Shown here piece after piece: positions 1 through 11,000 of a stretch of DNA of 64,000 bases. Below the pieces are notes generated by a model. That model saw only the letters and a program-made list of their open reading frames with translations. It searched no databases and was not told the origin of the DNA. The position numbers were made by a program, and so were the translations under genes. The DNA comes from an uncultured Eubacteriales bacterium. Lineage in GTDB: Bacteria; Bacillota; Clostridia; Christensenellales; CAG-917. The DNA lies in NCBI GenBank assembly GCA_900548005.1, contig URIZ01000007.1, positions 1-64,000 on the forward strand. Direction: 5' to 3'. Position 1 is the first letter of the stretch, and each line of letters opens with the position of its first letter.

Positions 1-9
1 TCCGCTCCC

Positions 10-60
10 GCGAGATTGCCACGCCGAACAAGTCGGCTCGCAATGACAAAGTTTTCGGTT
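10..60. repeat. Fragment of dispersed repeat family R2
   Basis: This stretch holds GAGATTGCCACG, a short gap, then CTCGCAATGACAAAGTTTTCGG. The reverse strand of 3396-3445 carries the same order of words (GAGATTGCCACG, CTCGCAATAACAAAGTTTTTCGG). It therefore looks like a broken end of the repeat seen more fully at 3085-3480. I see no gene in 1-78. Confidence 0.6.
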
Positions 61-78
61 TGGGTGGAACACACATAC

Positions 79-116
79 AAAAACGGCGAGCATCGCAGGG
101 ATGCTCGCCGTTTTTT
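79..116. terminator. Bidirectional intrinsic terminator of the lipoprotein gene
   Basis: A perfect 16-bp stem (arms 79-94 and 100-115) with a 5-base loop is flanked by A and T runs, so it can terminate on both strands. It lies 30 bases after the stop of the leftward lipoprotein gene. The copy at 3012-3048 is nearly identical in inverted orientation, over about 42 bp including flanking bases. Confidence 0.9.
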
Positions 117-145
117 GTGAAAGTTATTGCCAACCGTTTGAGTGA

Positions 146-1066
146 TTAATCGTTGTATTCGGTGGGGGTGTACTCATAGCGAGTTGCGCCGGTTTCGTCT
201 TTGATAATGTGGACGATGTAGCCTTTGCCGTTTTTGCCGTCGCCGATGTGGATTTTGATGACTTCTTCGCCTTTTTCAAGTTCTTTCTCAAAATAGATCA
301 CTTGTTTTTGACCGTCTTTGAGAGTTGACATCTTCAATTCGGTTTCGTTTTGTTCGGTTTCAAAGCTGAATGAGCTGCGCTCGATGAGTTTGCCGTTTTC
401 GTACAAGGAATAGCTGTATTCTTGCTCGATTTCGTCTTCTTCGGTTTCAAAGCTTTGTTCAACGCGCATATATTTGTTTTCGCCGAGCGTCACGACAAAT
501 TCGGTTTCGGTTTCTGCCTCGTTGCCTTCGGTCTCGTTCTTTCTCTCGCCGCGGATTGCGTAGTCAACGTCACCAATGACCATAACGCCTTCTATGGAGT
601 AGTTTTCTTCCACTTCGCCGTCTTCTTCATCGGTTTCGGTCTTTTTGAGAATTTGGTTGTAGTACATCACGTACTCGTGTGTTGCGCCTTGCATATCCTT
701 GTAAGAAATCACCATTTTTTCGGTGTATTCTTCTCTGTCGGAAGTTTGAGCAAGCACGTTGAATCCGCCGTCGCTGAGCAGGCTTTCAACAAGAGCCATG
801 TAGTTGTCGAGTTGAGCGGTGTCGAGAGCGTTCGTCACATCGCCTTCCGCTGCCGTTGCTGCGGTGTTTGCGCCGTTGCCCATAGACGAGATGAGCATGC
901 CTGCGGACGCTGCGCTGAATCCATAGACGGATTCGGTTGTTTTGAGATCGTCGAATTTGCCGTTGTTGCCGTGAGTTTTGCCCGTGCCGGGTTCTACGCA
1001 AGCAACAAGACCGATTGAGAGTGCAACAAGCAGCGTCAATGCCAAGACCATAAGTTTCTTTTTCAT
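146..1066 (-). CDS. Lipoprotein homologous to the ectodomain of the neighbouring anti-sigma-like protein
   Basis: The 306-residue product starts with Lys3, a hydrophobic core and the lipobox G-L-V-A-C, so Cys23 should be lipidated and the protein held on the outer face of the membrane. AAGGAGA lies just before the ATG. From about residue 48 it aligns by eye along its length with the extracellular part of the protein at 1831-2985: both share YMxLVESLLSDG, ENYSIxGV, IEQxYxYSxYExGKLxER and ETELK/EIELK blocks. The rest is rich in Glu and Thr, with a Thr-Ala-acidic stretch (TAATAAEGD). It is divergent from the sigma operon. I infer a decoy, sensor or co-receptor for the sigma pathway. No enzyme motif is visible and no named family is recognised. 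Confidence 0.8.
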   Translation of the reverse strand: MKKKLMVLALTLLVALSIGLVACVEPGTGKTHGNNGKFDDLKTTESVYGFSAASAGMLISSMGNGANTAATAAEGDVTNALDTAQLDNYMALVESLLSDGGFNVLAQTSDREEYTEKMVISYKDMQGATHEYVMYYNQILKKTETDEEDGEVEENYSIEGVMVIGDVDYAIRGERKNETEGNEAETETEFVVTLGENKYMRVEQSFETEEDEIEQEYSYSLYENGKLIERSSFSFETEQNETELKMSTLKDGQKQVIYFEKELEKGEEVIKIHIGDGKNGKGYIVHIIKDETGATRYEYTPTEYND

Positions 1067-1210
1067 AATTTATGTCTCCTTCGAGTGTTTTTTCTTGCGG
1101 TGTGAGAGTTGCTTTTCTCGTGCCGTCACATATATAACAATCCGTTTGCCGCGCTTTGTTGGAAAAATCTGAAAATAATGCAAATTTAATTTTTTGCAAA
1201 CTGCCAAGTC

Positions 1211-1239
1211 TTGACGAAAAGGAGCATTTTTTATATACT
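1211..1239 (+). promoter_or_regulatory. Sigma-A type promoter of the sigma operon
   Basis: TTGACG (1211-1216), a 17-base spacer and TATACT (1234-1239) lie 68 bases before the sigma gene. The match is close to the housekeeping consensus. Confidence 0.7.
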
Positions 1240-1264
1240 CGTATCGTAAAATAAAAATTTCACC

Positions 1265-1289
1265 AACAATTCGGATATTTCGGATTGTT
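1265..1289. promoter_or_regulatory. Inverted repeat between promoter and sigma gene
   Basis: AACAAT (1265-1270) and ATTGTT (1284-1289) form a dyad around TCGGATATTTCGG, which itself repeats TCGG. It lies in the untranslated leader of the sigma gene. It could be an operator or an autoregulated promoter element; this is inference from symmetry only. Confidence 0.35.
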
Positions 1290-1306
1290 AATATATTGGA
1301 TGGAAT

Positions 1307-1834
1307 ATGACGCAAGAAAAACTTGAGAGAAAAGTCTCAAAACTTAAAAACGGAGACGCGAGCGCGTTTGACTACATATACGAGCATACGAATCGGTACG
1401 TGTATTTTGCGATATTCTATATTGTAAAGGACAAAATGTACGCCGAAGATATCATGCAAGACACGTTTGTGCGCGCAATCTCGTCCATATCGCAATACAA
1501 AGACGGCACAAATTTCATCGGCTGGATTTGCTCCATTGCAAAATCGCTTGCGCTCAACCACTTGAAGAAGTATCGGCGAGAAGTTGACACCGATTTTGAG
1601 CAGGACGCATACAAATACGGATCGAGCGAGAGCGAATTGCCATACATATTCGACGTGGCGGCAAAGATTCTCACCGATGAAGAATATCAGATAGTGATGC
1701 TCTGTCAGGTGTCGGGCTACAAGCGACGAGAAGTTGCGGATATGCTGGATATGCCCATAGGCACTGTCACTTGGAAAAACAACGAGGCTCTCAAAAAACT
1801 CAAAAATCATCTCGAAAAGGAGGACCGATCATGA
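1307..1834 (+). CDS. ECF-type RNA polymerase sigma factor
   Basis: This 175-residue protein has the size and layout of an ECF sigma factor. Region 2 lies at about residues 20-90, with the conserved acidic AEDIMQDTFVRA segment followed by FIGWICSIAKSLALNHLKK. Region 4 lies at about residues 120-170, with the helix-turn-helix stretch GYKRREVADMLDMPIGTV. It would direct RNA polymerase to a small set of promoters, probably including its own operon. The stop codon overlaps the start of the next gene (ATGA), so the two are translationally coupled. A GGATGG sequence lies close before the ATG. The exact ECF group cannot be named from sequence alone. Confidence 0.9.
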   Translation: MTQEKLERKVSKLKNGDASAFDYIYEHTNRYVYFAIFYIVKDKMYAEDIMQDTFVRAISSISQYKDGTNFIGWICSIAKSLALNHLKKYRREVDTDFEQDAYKYGSSESELPYIFDVAAKILTDEEYQIVMLCQVSGYKRREVADMLDMPIGTVTWKNNEALKKLKNHLEKEDRS

Positions 1835-2985
1835 AAAATATAAAAAAGATGCTGGCGCAACACAAGTCGGAAATCCTTCCCGACGACAAAATAAAGGACA
1901 ACATCAAGCGCCAACTCGGCATGCAACAGACAGAGTCCGCTCTTGCGTATGCGCACGGCGGCGAAAAAACAGTGGATAACCGCCGCAAAAACGGGCTTAT
2001 CGTGCTTTGTGCGGCTATGCTTGCGCTTGCAATACTGCTCGGAGTGCTGATTCCCAAATTGTTGAACCCCGGCTCATCTCCGCTTGTGCCGTCGTTTGAA
2101 AACAAATTTGCAAACATCACGGACGCAAACTCGTTCTACGCATACGGCGCGGCTTCGGTTGGCACTTTGCTTGTCACGACAGACGCGAAAAATCAAAACT
2201 CGGGCGCAACCACCGCTGCGGAAGATCCGATTGCAAACAATCAACAGCTCTCGGGCGATCAGCTTGCCACAATCAACCGCTATATGACGCTTGTGGAAAG
2301 CCTGCTCAGCGACGGCAAAATCGAAAACTCCGCAATCGGCGGCGAATTGGGCTACGAATACGGCATGAGCGTCAAATACACCGATTTGCGCGGTACAGAA
2401 GTGTCCTACCGTATGTTCTACAACAAGACTTTCCTTGACGGCAAAACGGACGGTGACGAGAAAAAAGAGAACTATTCCATAAGCGGCGTTCTTCTCATAG
2501 ACGGCAACACGTACAGCGTGGAAGGCATGTATAAAACCGAAACCGAAAACGGCGAGTTTGAAAGCGAATTGTATTTCAAAGCGTACGTGAACGCCGAAAA
2601 AACGTCTTATATCGAAGTTGAACGCGAGATGGAAAACGAATCGGGCGAAGATGCCGAAATCGAGCAAAAATACGTCTATTCGGTGTATGAGAGCGGCAAA
2701 CTCGTTGAGCGCACCGTCATCGAATACGAGGCGGAGAAGGACGAAATCGAACTGAAACTCTCCATCACCAAAGACGGCAAAAAAGAAACCTTGCTCTTCA
2801 ATGAAGAAACCGAAAACGGCGAACGCGTCTTGCAAGTGCGCGGCGATGTCGGTGGCAAGAGCGTCAATTTCAAAGTCTACATTCGCCAAAACACCTACCA
2901 CTACGTCTTTGAAGACGGCACTTCATCCGACCTCGAACGTGACGAAGACGACGATGACGATGATGATGACGAAGACGACGACTGA
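1831..2985 (+). CDS. Membrane anti-sigma-like protein with large ectodomain
   Basis: I place the start at 1831, inside the ATGA overlap with the sigma gene and behind AAAAGGAGG (1815-1823); an upstream in-frame ATG at 1771 lacks this. The 384-residue protein has a short cytoplasmic N-terminus of about 50 residues, one membrane span (about residues 53-76), and a long extracellular part. The ectodomain resembles the divergent lipoprotein at 146-1066. It carries a Thr-Ala-acidic stretch (GATTAAEDP) and ends in an Asp/Glu tail of about 16 residues. Coupling to the sigma gene and the single span point to an anti-sigma factor, but no canonical anti-sigma motif is visible in the short N-terminus. 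Role is by context. Confidence 0.75.
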   Translation: MKNIKKMLAQHKSEILPDDKIKDNIKRQLGMQQTESALAYAHGGEKTVDNRRKNGLIVLCAAMLALAILLGVLIPKLLNPGSSPLVPSFENKFANITDANSFYAYGAASVGTLLVTTDAKNQNSGATTAAEDPIANNQQLSGDQLATINRYMTLVESLLSDGKIENSAIGGELGYEYGMSVKYTDLRGTEVSYRMFYNKTFLDGKTDGDEKKENYSISGVLLIDGNTYSVEGMYKTETENGEFESELYFKAYVNAEKTSYIEVEREMENESGEDAEIEQKYVYSVYESGKLVERTVIEYEAEKDEIELKLSITKDGKKETLLFNEETENGERVLQVRGDVGGKSVNFKVYIRQNTYHYVFEDGTSSDLERDEDDDDDDDDEDDD

Positions 2986-3011
2986 CACCCCTTTCAAAGG
3001 CATAGCAATAC

Positions 3012-3048
3012 AAAAACGGCGAGCATCCTTGCGATGCTCGCCGTTTTT
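3012..3048. terminator. Bidirectional intrinsic terminator of the sigma operon
   Basis: A 16-bp stem (3012-3027 and 3033-3048) with loop CTTGC ends in a T run. It is almost the same sequence as the terminator at 79-116, in inverted orientation, so the sigma module is flanked by inverted copies. Confidence 0.9.
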
Positions 3049-3084
3049 GTATGTGTCTTGTAAAAAATCTTATGTTTTGGAGGC

Positions 3085-3480
3085 AAGCGTTTTAATTTCT
3101 AAATGCAACTTTCCCCTTTCCTCATGTGTTTTCCCTATTGCCGTTCCCCCTTGCAAGGGAACCCACGGCAACCGCTTAGCGGGGGACAACACTCGGTCGA
3201 GACATAACTAACGCCATTTCTCTTATTATGCCACTTCGCTTTGTGCGCCGGCTACGCAACAACATGGCGCAGTCGCTCGTACAACCGTCAAGTCCGACGC
3301 TCGATTTGCTCGCCGCCGTTGCGGCTCGTGTTCCGTCTTCGAAGTTGCACATACCGTTTATAAGTACGCTTCGAATAGGCTTTCGTTTCGGGCGCAACCG
3401 AAAAACTTTGTTATTGCGAGCTTGCGTGGCAATCTCGTGGAAACGAAACGACAAATTTTTTCTGCGCCCGTGCCGCAATT
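3085..3480 (-). repeat. Dispersed repeat family R2, full-length-like copy
   Basis: Read on the minus strand, this stretch matches 53341-53740 on the plus strand in the same order: GCGCCCGAAACGAAA, CTTATAAACGG, GACGG, GGTTGTACGAGCGACTGCGCC, TGTTGTTGCG, GGCGCACAAAGCG, TGGCATAA, and finally AAGGGG with TTGCATT. The two copies differ by substitutions and small indels. Frames on the minus strand are short and broken, so I do not call a gene. It fills the gap between the sigma operon and the next gene. Confidence 0.75.
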
Positions 3481-3512
3481 ATTCATTATTAATTATTCAT
3501 TATTCATTATTT
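3479..3512. repeat. AT-rich short tandem repeat
   Basis: ATTATTC and ATTAATT units alternate four to five times. It lies directly behind the stop of the leftward gene and could help end transcription. No other role is visible. Confidence 0.6.
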
Positions 3513-3515
3513 TTC

Positions 3516-4559
3516 TCAAAAGCCGAAATCGCCCGGGGTGATGAAAAGACCGGTGATAAGGGAGAGTAGCCCTGCGAGAAGGACTACGTGGGTGACGTAG
3601 ACCAAAAGGGCGTGTTTGCCCACGAAACAGACGGATTTTTGAGTGCCTTTGGCGACTGCACGCACGACCTTTTGAGTGCCGAGCAATGTGCGAAGGGTGA
3701 ATATCGAAACGTTGCGCAAGGCTTTCTTTTCGCTTTGCACGTTGATGTAAACGGCGTCGCAAGTCTTTTTGAAAATGTATTTTGTCAGCTCGAAACGCAC
3801 AAGAGAGAGTCGTTCGTAATAGAAAAGCTCGCCGATCAGCGCGCCTGCGAAGTAGAAAGCGGTGTAGGGGATCATGGTGAACAGATCTCCGGGCGAAAAC
3901 TCGTATGCGTTGTAAAAAAGCGATGGATTGCCGTGAAAATCGCGGGGCGGGAATATCCACGCGAAGAATTTGGGAGTGGTGGCAGGCGGCGTGTAGCAAA
4001 AATACAGCACGAGAGTGACGGTGATAAGCACTGCGCTCACTCCTGCGATGCCCCAGCGGTTGTCGCGCGTGATGAAGGACACAAACGCGTATAAGAGCAT
4101 GGATACGGCAAGGAAATCGAGCACACCGAACGCAACGAAAGTGCCGGGGATGCCGATGACGTTTTGCGCAACGTACGAGCCGAGAGTGTACAAAAGGGCG
4201 ATGCCGCCGAGAATGAGTCCGCGCTTTGCGTTGTTGCGAGAAAAGGTGCAGGAAATGCCCGAAATGGAGAAGAAAACAAACAACACAATGGGGTGAATGA
4301 CGTCCCTTGTCGTGCCGTTGAACCAGTGGTAGCAGAACTTGGTGAACGCGTCGCCGCGGTTGAATCCGCCGTACCAATGCGGCCCGAAAACTTCGCTGAT
4401 AAGGATGGTGAGATGGTCTAGAATCATCAAAATGACGCACACGCCGCGCAGGAAGTCTATCTCCCAAACGCGTTGACGTTTGCGCCTCGGAATCAGCGTG
4501 ATTTGAGCGTCGTCGGCAATGAGCGGATCGGCGCAAAGTTGTCGTTTGTCTTTTGCCAT
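3516..4559 (-). CDS. DUF1624/HGSNAT-like membrane acyltransferase
   Basis: The 347-residue protein begins with a basic cytoplasmic stretch and then W-E-I-D-F-L-R-G, followed by a first membrane span ending in DH. This start pattern is typical of the DUF1624 family related to heparan-alpha-glucosaminide N-acetyltransferase, which moves acyl groups across membranes onto sugars. About eight hydrophobic spans follow. The region around HPIVLFVFFSISGIS matches the family's second span. The acceptor is unknown; a cell-envelope sugar is a reasonable guess. The gene is alone on its strand. The ATG at 4559 lies six bases after a perfect -10 box; a TTG two codons upstream is the alternative start. Confidence 0.75.
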   Translation of the reverse strand: MAKDKRQLCADPLIADDAQITLIPRRKRQRVWEIDFLRGVCVILMILDHLTILISEVFGPHWYGGFNRGDAFTKFCYHWFNGTTRDVIHPIVLFVFFSISGISCTFSRNNAKRGLILGGIALLYTLGSYVAQNVIGIPGTFVAFGVLDFLAVSMLLYAFVSFITRDNRWGIAGVSAVLITVTLVLYFCYTPPATTPKFFAWIFPPRDFHGNPSLFYNAYEFSPGDLFTMIPYTAFYFAGALIGELFYYERLSLVRFELTKYIFKKTCDAVYINVQSEKKALRNVSIFTLRTLLGTQKVVRAVAKGTQKSVCFVGKHALLVYVTHVVLLAGLLSLITGLFITPGDFGF

Positions 4560-4565
4560 AAGCAA

Positions 4566-4595
4566 ATTATACCATTATTTTTTCTTGCGTGTCAA
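4566..4595 (-). promoter_or_regulatory. Consensus promoter giving a leaderless start
   Basis: On the minus strand TTGACA (4595-4590), 18 bases, TATAAT (4571-4566), six bases, then ATG at 4559. Transcription should begin at or next to the ATG, and there is no Shine-Dalgarno sequence. Confidence 0.75.
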
Positions 4596-4980
4596 ACGCT
4601 GACCGTAAGAGCGAAAAATATAAATTTTCCACGTGGTTAGAATGTCAAAATTTGCTTGAAATTGCAGAAAAACAGCAAAGAGCGAAATCAAGAGAAAATC
4701 GTGCTTTCGAAAAAAATTTTTCGGCAATCTAAAATTGAAAAATCAAGGGTGAAATTTTGCAAAATTTTGCGATTTTGTGTCGTTAGAAGTCTGAAAACCG
4801 CGATTTATCGCGACAAATTCGCAAAAAACGGAAAATTGTGGAAAAATCCGCATCGGACAACTTTTTTCGGGGCGGAAGGGTGTGATTTTAAGCAAAATCG
4901 GCTGAAAAACCCCAAGCGGTTGTGTGTCAAAAAGCCTTGCACCACAAGGGGTAGAACCGCATTTTGAAAGACATTGACTA
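4596..4980. other. AT-rich intergenic region, nothing recognised
   Basis: This gap between divergent genes is rich in A and T on both strands. The only structure noted is a weak inverted pair GCGGTT (4916-4921) / AACCGC (4955-4960). A short open frame here has no ribosome site and biased composition, so I do not call it. Confidence 0.5.
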
Positions 4981-5009
4981 TTGACATTTGATTGCGAAAA
5001 AGGTATAAT
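4981..5009 (+). promoter_or_regulatory. Perfect consensus promoter of the giant lipoprotein gene
   Basis: TTGACA (4981-4986), exactly 17 bases, TATAAT (5004-5009). A second TATAAT follows at 5017-5022. This predicts strong housekeeping transcription of the 26.5-kb gene. Confidence 0.85.
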
Positions 5010-5066
5010 AATTGCGTATAATAATCTATGTACATACGCTACGCGTGTATGTTGTGGAGGAAAATG

Positions 5067-8000
5067 ATGAGAACAACAAAGTTCAAGGGACTCACAATCG
5101 TGCTGCTTGCAATGATGATCAGCGTTTTGCTGTTCGGTCTTGTTGCGTGCGGTACGAACAATTCGGGTGAAACAACCAACCCGATTATTCCGACACCGAC
5201 GCCCACTCCCGGCGTTGACGAATCGAAGACGCTCGGTTCGCAACAAGCTTGGAAGGTGCTCAAAGACGCAGCACTTGCGGCGGCAGGGGACGAGAAAGAT
5301 TCGAGATACATAAACTTTGACACGACATTCGTGCTCGGTTTCAACAAAGACTCGTACGACACTCTCGTCACCATGCGTTTTGCCGGCAGAATCGACACTC
5401 TCGCAAAAGCGGAAAGCGACACGAGCGAGTTGCTTGTCGAATTCAGACAGTTCAAGACGTCTGAGCTTGCGGGCAAAAAGATGGACAACGAGACCATTTG
5501 CGCAATGGCGGCAAGCGGTCAAGGCAAGCTTTTGCTCGGCACTTACTACTATGAAGGCAAGCTCGTGACCGATTTGCGCGGCATCAAGAAAGACGCAGGC
5601 GTTCACGTCGTATGGACGGACAACATCAACATGGCGTCCTTTGTGACGAGATTGTCGCAAGGTCTTGAAGAGCTCAACCTTTCGTCCGTGCTTTTCGACA
5701 CCTTGATGGGCTATGACATCGGCGGACTTTTGAAGAGCCTTATCAACATGGACGTCGTTTCTCTCACCGTCGAACAACTCATCGTCAACATCTTGTTCGG
5801 TGCGTCCAGAAGCAAGCTCGTGGACTACGGCAACGGTCACTCCGTGCTGCAAATCCCCTGCGATCTCGGACTTATCGTCAGCATAATTCCGCTTGTTCAA
5901 GGTCTTATCCCCGAAAACATCATCGGGCTTGTCAAAAACGTGCTTGGTCTCGATCTTGGCAAACTCGGCGCGCTTACGGGCATGGCGTTGTATCTGGAAG
6001 CGGACATTCAGGACGGCAAACTCAACGGCATCAACTGCAACATCGACACCAACCTCAACTCTTACGGAGTTGAAGGCTTGCAAGACAAATACGGCGTGTT
6101 CCAATCCGAAGTCGGATTCGATCTCGGATACGCAAAAGCGCAATTTGCAGGCTCTCCCGATCTCGACGTGGTTGCTCTTCTCAAGAGCCGTGACAAAAAC
6201 AATATGCCGATTGCAGACGGCGATACCACCGAGACTCTTTATGACAAAGTCGCTCACAGCGAAGAGAAGTATTCTTTCCTTACCCTTGACGGAAAGATCA
6301 CGCTTTCTCTCGATTTCGCACAAAAAACCGTGACTGTCAACGACGTCATCGGCTCTTTCGGCACTCTCATTTCCAATCTCCTCAAACAAAACGTTAGCGC
6401 AGAAATATTGAACGCACTTGCTCCTTTGTTCCAAAAGGACATCGATTTTGCAAAGGGCACGGTTGAGCTTTCCATCGTGTTGCAAGGCGTCATCAACACC
6501 AAAGACCCCGCAAAGACCAGACTCGCAGTGGAAGTGCGCGGCAGAAACGAAGCAAAACGTATCACCGCATACTATGACGGCGCAAAAGAAGGCGTATACC
6601 TTGACGCAAGCGGCGTTCTCGGCACTCGCGGCACGAAATTCAAAATCGACGACATCAACGTCAACAAACTCATCGGCGATCTCGTTGACAAGCTCTTTGC
6701 AACCATAAAGGGTGCAATCAAAGGCAATTCCACCACAAACGCTCAATACAACCAACTCGTTGAGGACGCAGACATCGTCATCCAACACCGCGCAGAAGCG
6801 GCGGCTGACGGCGGCACGACCGACGTTATGGGACTTATCTCCGCCATTCTCGATCAAATCGACATCAAGATGGACGGCGACATTTTCAACATTCAACAAA
6901 TCAAAGTCGACATCACCCAAACCATTCTTGACAGCATATTCTCGCTGGTGTTTACGGGCGACAAAGCAGGCGCGAAAATCCCTGTGACTTCGGCAGGCAT
7001 CGTTTACAAGAACAACGGCACTTTCGACACCAAGACCATCGACATCTCGGCAGATCTCGGCGTTGACGGCGCATATCCGCTTGTCAAAGCAGGGCTCGGA
7101 ATCGGCGTTTTGTTCGGCAACATCGCGGACGAGGCGAGCTTCAATCAGATTTTCGCAAATCTCGATGCAGAGCTTGCAGAGAATCCGAGCGCATATTTGC
7201 CCCTTCTCAAAAACGGAAAACTCAACACCAACTTGTTGCACGTCAACGTATCCACGGGGCTTTCCATCGATCTTGAAACTTTGAAGGGCGCGCTTGCTCA
7301 AATCAAAGTGGATCTTCCCAACCAACAAATCGGCGATGCATTCACGGGAGTGCTTATCGACGTGTTGCTGGAACTTGGCAACATCGACGGCGGCTTGAAA
7401 CTCGACATCGACGCGGATTTGGACGTGACGGGCGGATTTAGCGTTTCGTCCTTGCTCAAATCTACGGCGAAAATCATCGTTTCCAAGAAATCCAACGGAG
7501 AAAAGGTCATTTCGCTCTATTTGCAAGACGGCTGGCTCTATGCGGACCTTGACGTGCTTTGCCTCAAAGTCGAAAAGATCAAAGTCAACGTCAACGAATT
7601 GCTCACCATGCTCGGCGCGGACATTTCGGGCGGCGGCAACGGCGGCAGCACATCCGCTCTCACGGCTGAAGACGGCGAAAACAAGGGCATGGACACCACG
7701 CAAATTCTCGCTTTCGTGGCAGGAATCATCGACGGCATCAAGATCGGCAACAACGCTCTTGAAGTGACGCTCGTGTCCGGACTCTTCGATCAAGTGCTCA
7801 AAATGCTCAACATCGAAGGCGTCACCATCAACTTTGAAAACACCGACTTTGACGGCGGTATTCGCATCGCTCTCAACAACGGTCTTGACCTTACGCAACT
7901 TCAACTCGGCGTGTTCGTATCCTTGGGCAACAGCGTCAACCTTGACGTGTCGCTCAACGGTTTGAGCGCAGGCTTGAAAGACTCTTGCATCAAATATCTT

Positions 8001-11000
8001 GACGAAGCAGGCGAGGCAAGCGACGATTTCGTGGAAATTCTCGAATACACGTTTGTCGGTCTTGACTTGACGCTCGGCATCGACTTCCAAGCCAACGAAG
8101 GCTCGACCGAACTCGTGTTCGGCAAAGGCACGCACTGGTATGACGAAACCACGGCAACCTACGTCGCGATCAAAGATCGCGCCGTGCCGATGGGATATGC
8201 CGGCAAGCTCTTCTATTTCGACTCTGCAACAAAGACGTACAAAGAAGAAAACGTGAAGAAGACCACAATGGCTTTCGACACGCAAATGAATCTCAACTAC
8301 GAGATTAGACTTGCAGGACAACTCGACCTTGCGCCGCTTGTGGACTATTTGCTGGGCGGAGCAAGCATCAACACCAAAGACAACGCCAGCGCGTTGATGA
8401 TCGAGCTTACGGGCAAGAAATTCGACAACGCTCGCACGACGTTGCTCGGCGTGTACTATTCGGCAGGCGCGTTGTACATCGATGCGACCAACTTCGGTCT
8501 TGGCAAAGTCAAGGCGGACGTCGATCTTTATGAAATCATCCTGTCCTTGCTTGCAAAAGACTCCACGATAGACATCAACGGCACGAGAGACGCTTTGACG
8601 GCAGGCGACACAACTGCCGCAACGAAGAAAGCTCTTGCATTGAGCGTCATCGCAACTCTCACTTCGGACGCTTTCAAGATCCAAATTGCCAACGGCATTG
8701 CGCAAATCGTCTATCAACTCCTCGGCATAGACGTGTCCGACATCACCGCTTGGGTGGAAATCGCATGGGCAAACCTTGCGGCAAACCATGACGGCAAACC
8801 CATCCGTATCCACGGCGACGTCAACAACAGCGCGGGCGTGACCATCGGATCTGCCGAAATCTACGCAAAAGACATCGATCTCAAAATCGGCGGCGAGATG
8901 GGCGAAATCATCATCCGCAGAGATGAAAGCTCCGCCGACAACGGCAAGGAACTCGGCGAATATCTCAACGGCTCGACCGATGACGTGTATGAAGACGCAA
9001 CTCTCTTCAACGAGTACGGCGACATCACCGTCCCCAGCATCTTTGCAGAGATCAATGGCACGTTCTTCGTGGGCGCGGAAGCGGGCAACCACAACTGGAC
9101 GGTGGGCGAATGGATCGCAAGTTTCCTTGACGATTCCAAGCCCGAACTCAAATCGTTTATAAGACAACTTCTTCTTCAATTCAACACGCCCGTAGAGGCG
9201 GGCGCGAATATAGGATTCCGCATTGCGCTCAACGCAAGGCTCAATCCCGAAGTGCCTATCGACTTCACGCAAAACGTGGTGTTCAAGAAGTTTGCGTCAA
9301 CCGAGCTTGCCGCTTTGGCAAACTACGTTGAAGTGTACAAACTCGTCGGCACGAAATACACCTTGCTCACCCAAGAAGAAAGAGCAAACTTTGAAGGAGA
9401 CGTATACCTTAAACAATATATAGCGGAAGGCATCGCACTGACCAAGGTCACGGCAGAGAACTTCCGTGGCGACGCATACGTGGAAATGGACGGCAGATAC
9501 GTCAAAGTGACGGTCTCCGACGAGAATGCGGCAAACTTTGCAGGCGTGCAACTGTTCACGACCGCAAGCTTGCTCGACTTGCCGTACATACTCTCGCACA
9601 GCGACATCGCAATCGAAATCTACAACAAAAACATCAATGAAATCGACGCAATGAGCCAAGCCGAAAAGGTGAAACACGTTCTTGTTGCGTTGCGTTTGGT
9701 GTACACGGGCGTCAACGCCGCAGGCAAGGGCGTAAGTACTTTGTACGTTGACCTTAGAGACGACTTCCACGTTGCGCTTGCCAACATCTCTCTTGCGGAT
9801 TTGCTCGGCGGACTTATGAACAAGGGCAAAGGCGGCAGCACGGCGTCTACGGCTGCGGAAAGCGGCGAGGGCGACAACAAAGACGAGAAGAACTCGCTTT
9901 TGAGCACCGTCAGCGCGGTTTTGGGCAGTCTTATCTCCTACATCGGCGTTGATCAAAGCGGCGTGAAAGTCAACTTTGCAGAGGCTTTCATCGCAACGCT
10001 CGTGAGCATGCTCGCAGGCAAGCAAATCAATGCGGACGAATTTATCAAACTCAACTCCGACGAAAGCTACATCGCTCTTGCGTGGAAGTATAATCTTGCT
10101 CTTAAGCTCAAGATCGATCCAGCATACATCGGACTTGAAATCAGCAGCATCAAGCTCGATCTCGGAGCAGATGGCGGCGTGTTGCCGAGCGACTTCGATC
10201 AGAGCATCTACACGACTGCGGAAAATCTCGACACGCTCTCTCTCAATCTCGATCTGAGACTCAACCTTGACATCAAGGGACAAAAAGAAGAAGTGCGTCT
10301 TGAAAAATATCTCGATTTGCTCGTCAAAGACTTGGGACTCAAGCTCGGCTTGACGTTTGACAAAGACATCACCTACAAGCTCGGTCTCAAGCTCGGCGCA
10401 AATCTCGCTCTCAACGATCCCAACTCAACCAAGATCGTGGTTGAAATAAAGAACATCGTTGAAGACACCAACATCATTGCAATCTACGTGAACGGACAAA
10501 ACGTGTACGTGGATCTCGGTGCGCTCGGTCGCAAGGCGTTCTACCTTGAAAACACCAACGTCAGCGAGCTTATTTGCAATGAAATCGCAAAACTCCTCGG
10601 CAACTTGAACGGTTTGGTGTCCGGCACCGGCGACGCACAAACGGCAGGGGACGCGGCGGATATGAGCGCGGACGAAAAGATGCAAGTCATCCTTTCTATC
10701 GCAGACGGAAAGATCGGCGTGCTTGTCATGCAAAACGTCATTGTCGGTCTAATCGCGGCTCTCACTTCCAACGGTTCTGCCGGTGACGTGGACATCGCAA
10801 AAGTGCTCGAAGCGTTCGATCTCGATCTGTCGGTGGACGTTGATTTGCAACTCAAACCTTCACTTTCCATTGACGTGAACGTGGACAGCAACCTTATAGG
10901 TCTTGGCGTCAGCGTCAAGGCGATCGACTTGTCCACGGGCAAGGGCAGCGCGGCGTATACTTCGGTTGAAGAAAAGGTCGCAAGAGAGATCGCAAAGAAG

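Noticed and set aside
3176..3478. 100-codon minus-strand frame in repeat R2
   Set aside because: The matching copy at 53341-53740 is broken across frames, so the frame is not conserved; it is part of a repeat.
4743..9272. Minus-strand open frame of 1,509 codons opposite the giant gene (also 12099-14717 and 19422-22382)
   Set aside because: These mirror the codon bias of the giant gene; they lack ribosome sites and signal-like starts, and their composition is odd (Cys, His, Val, Asp rich). The plus frame has promoter, ribosome site, lipobox and terminator.
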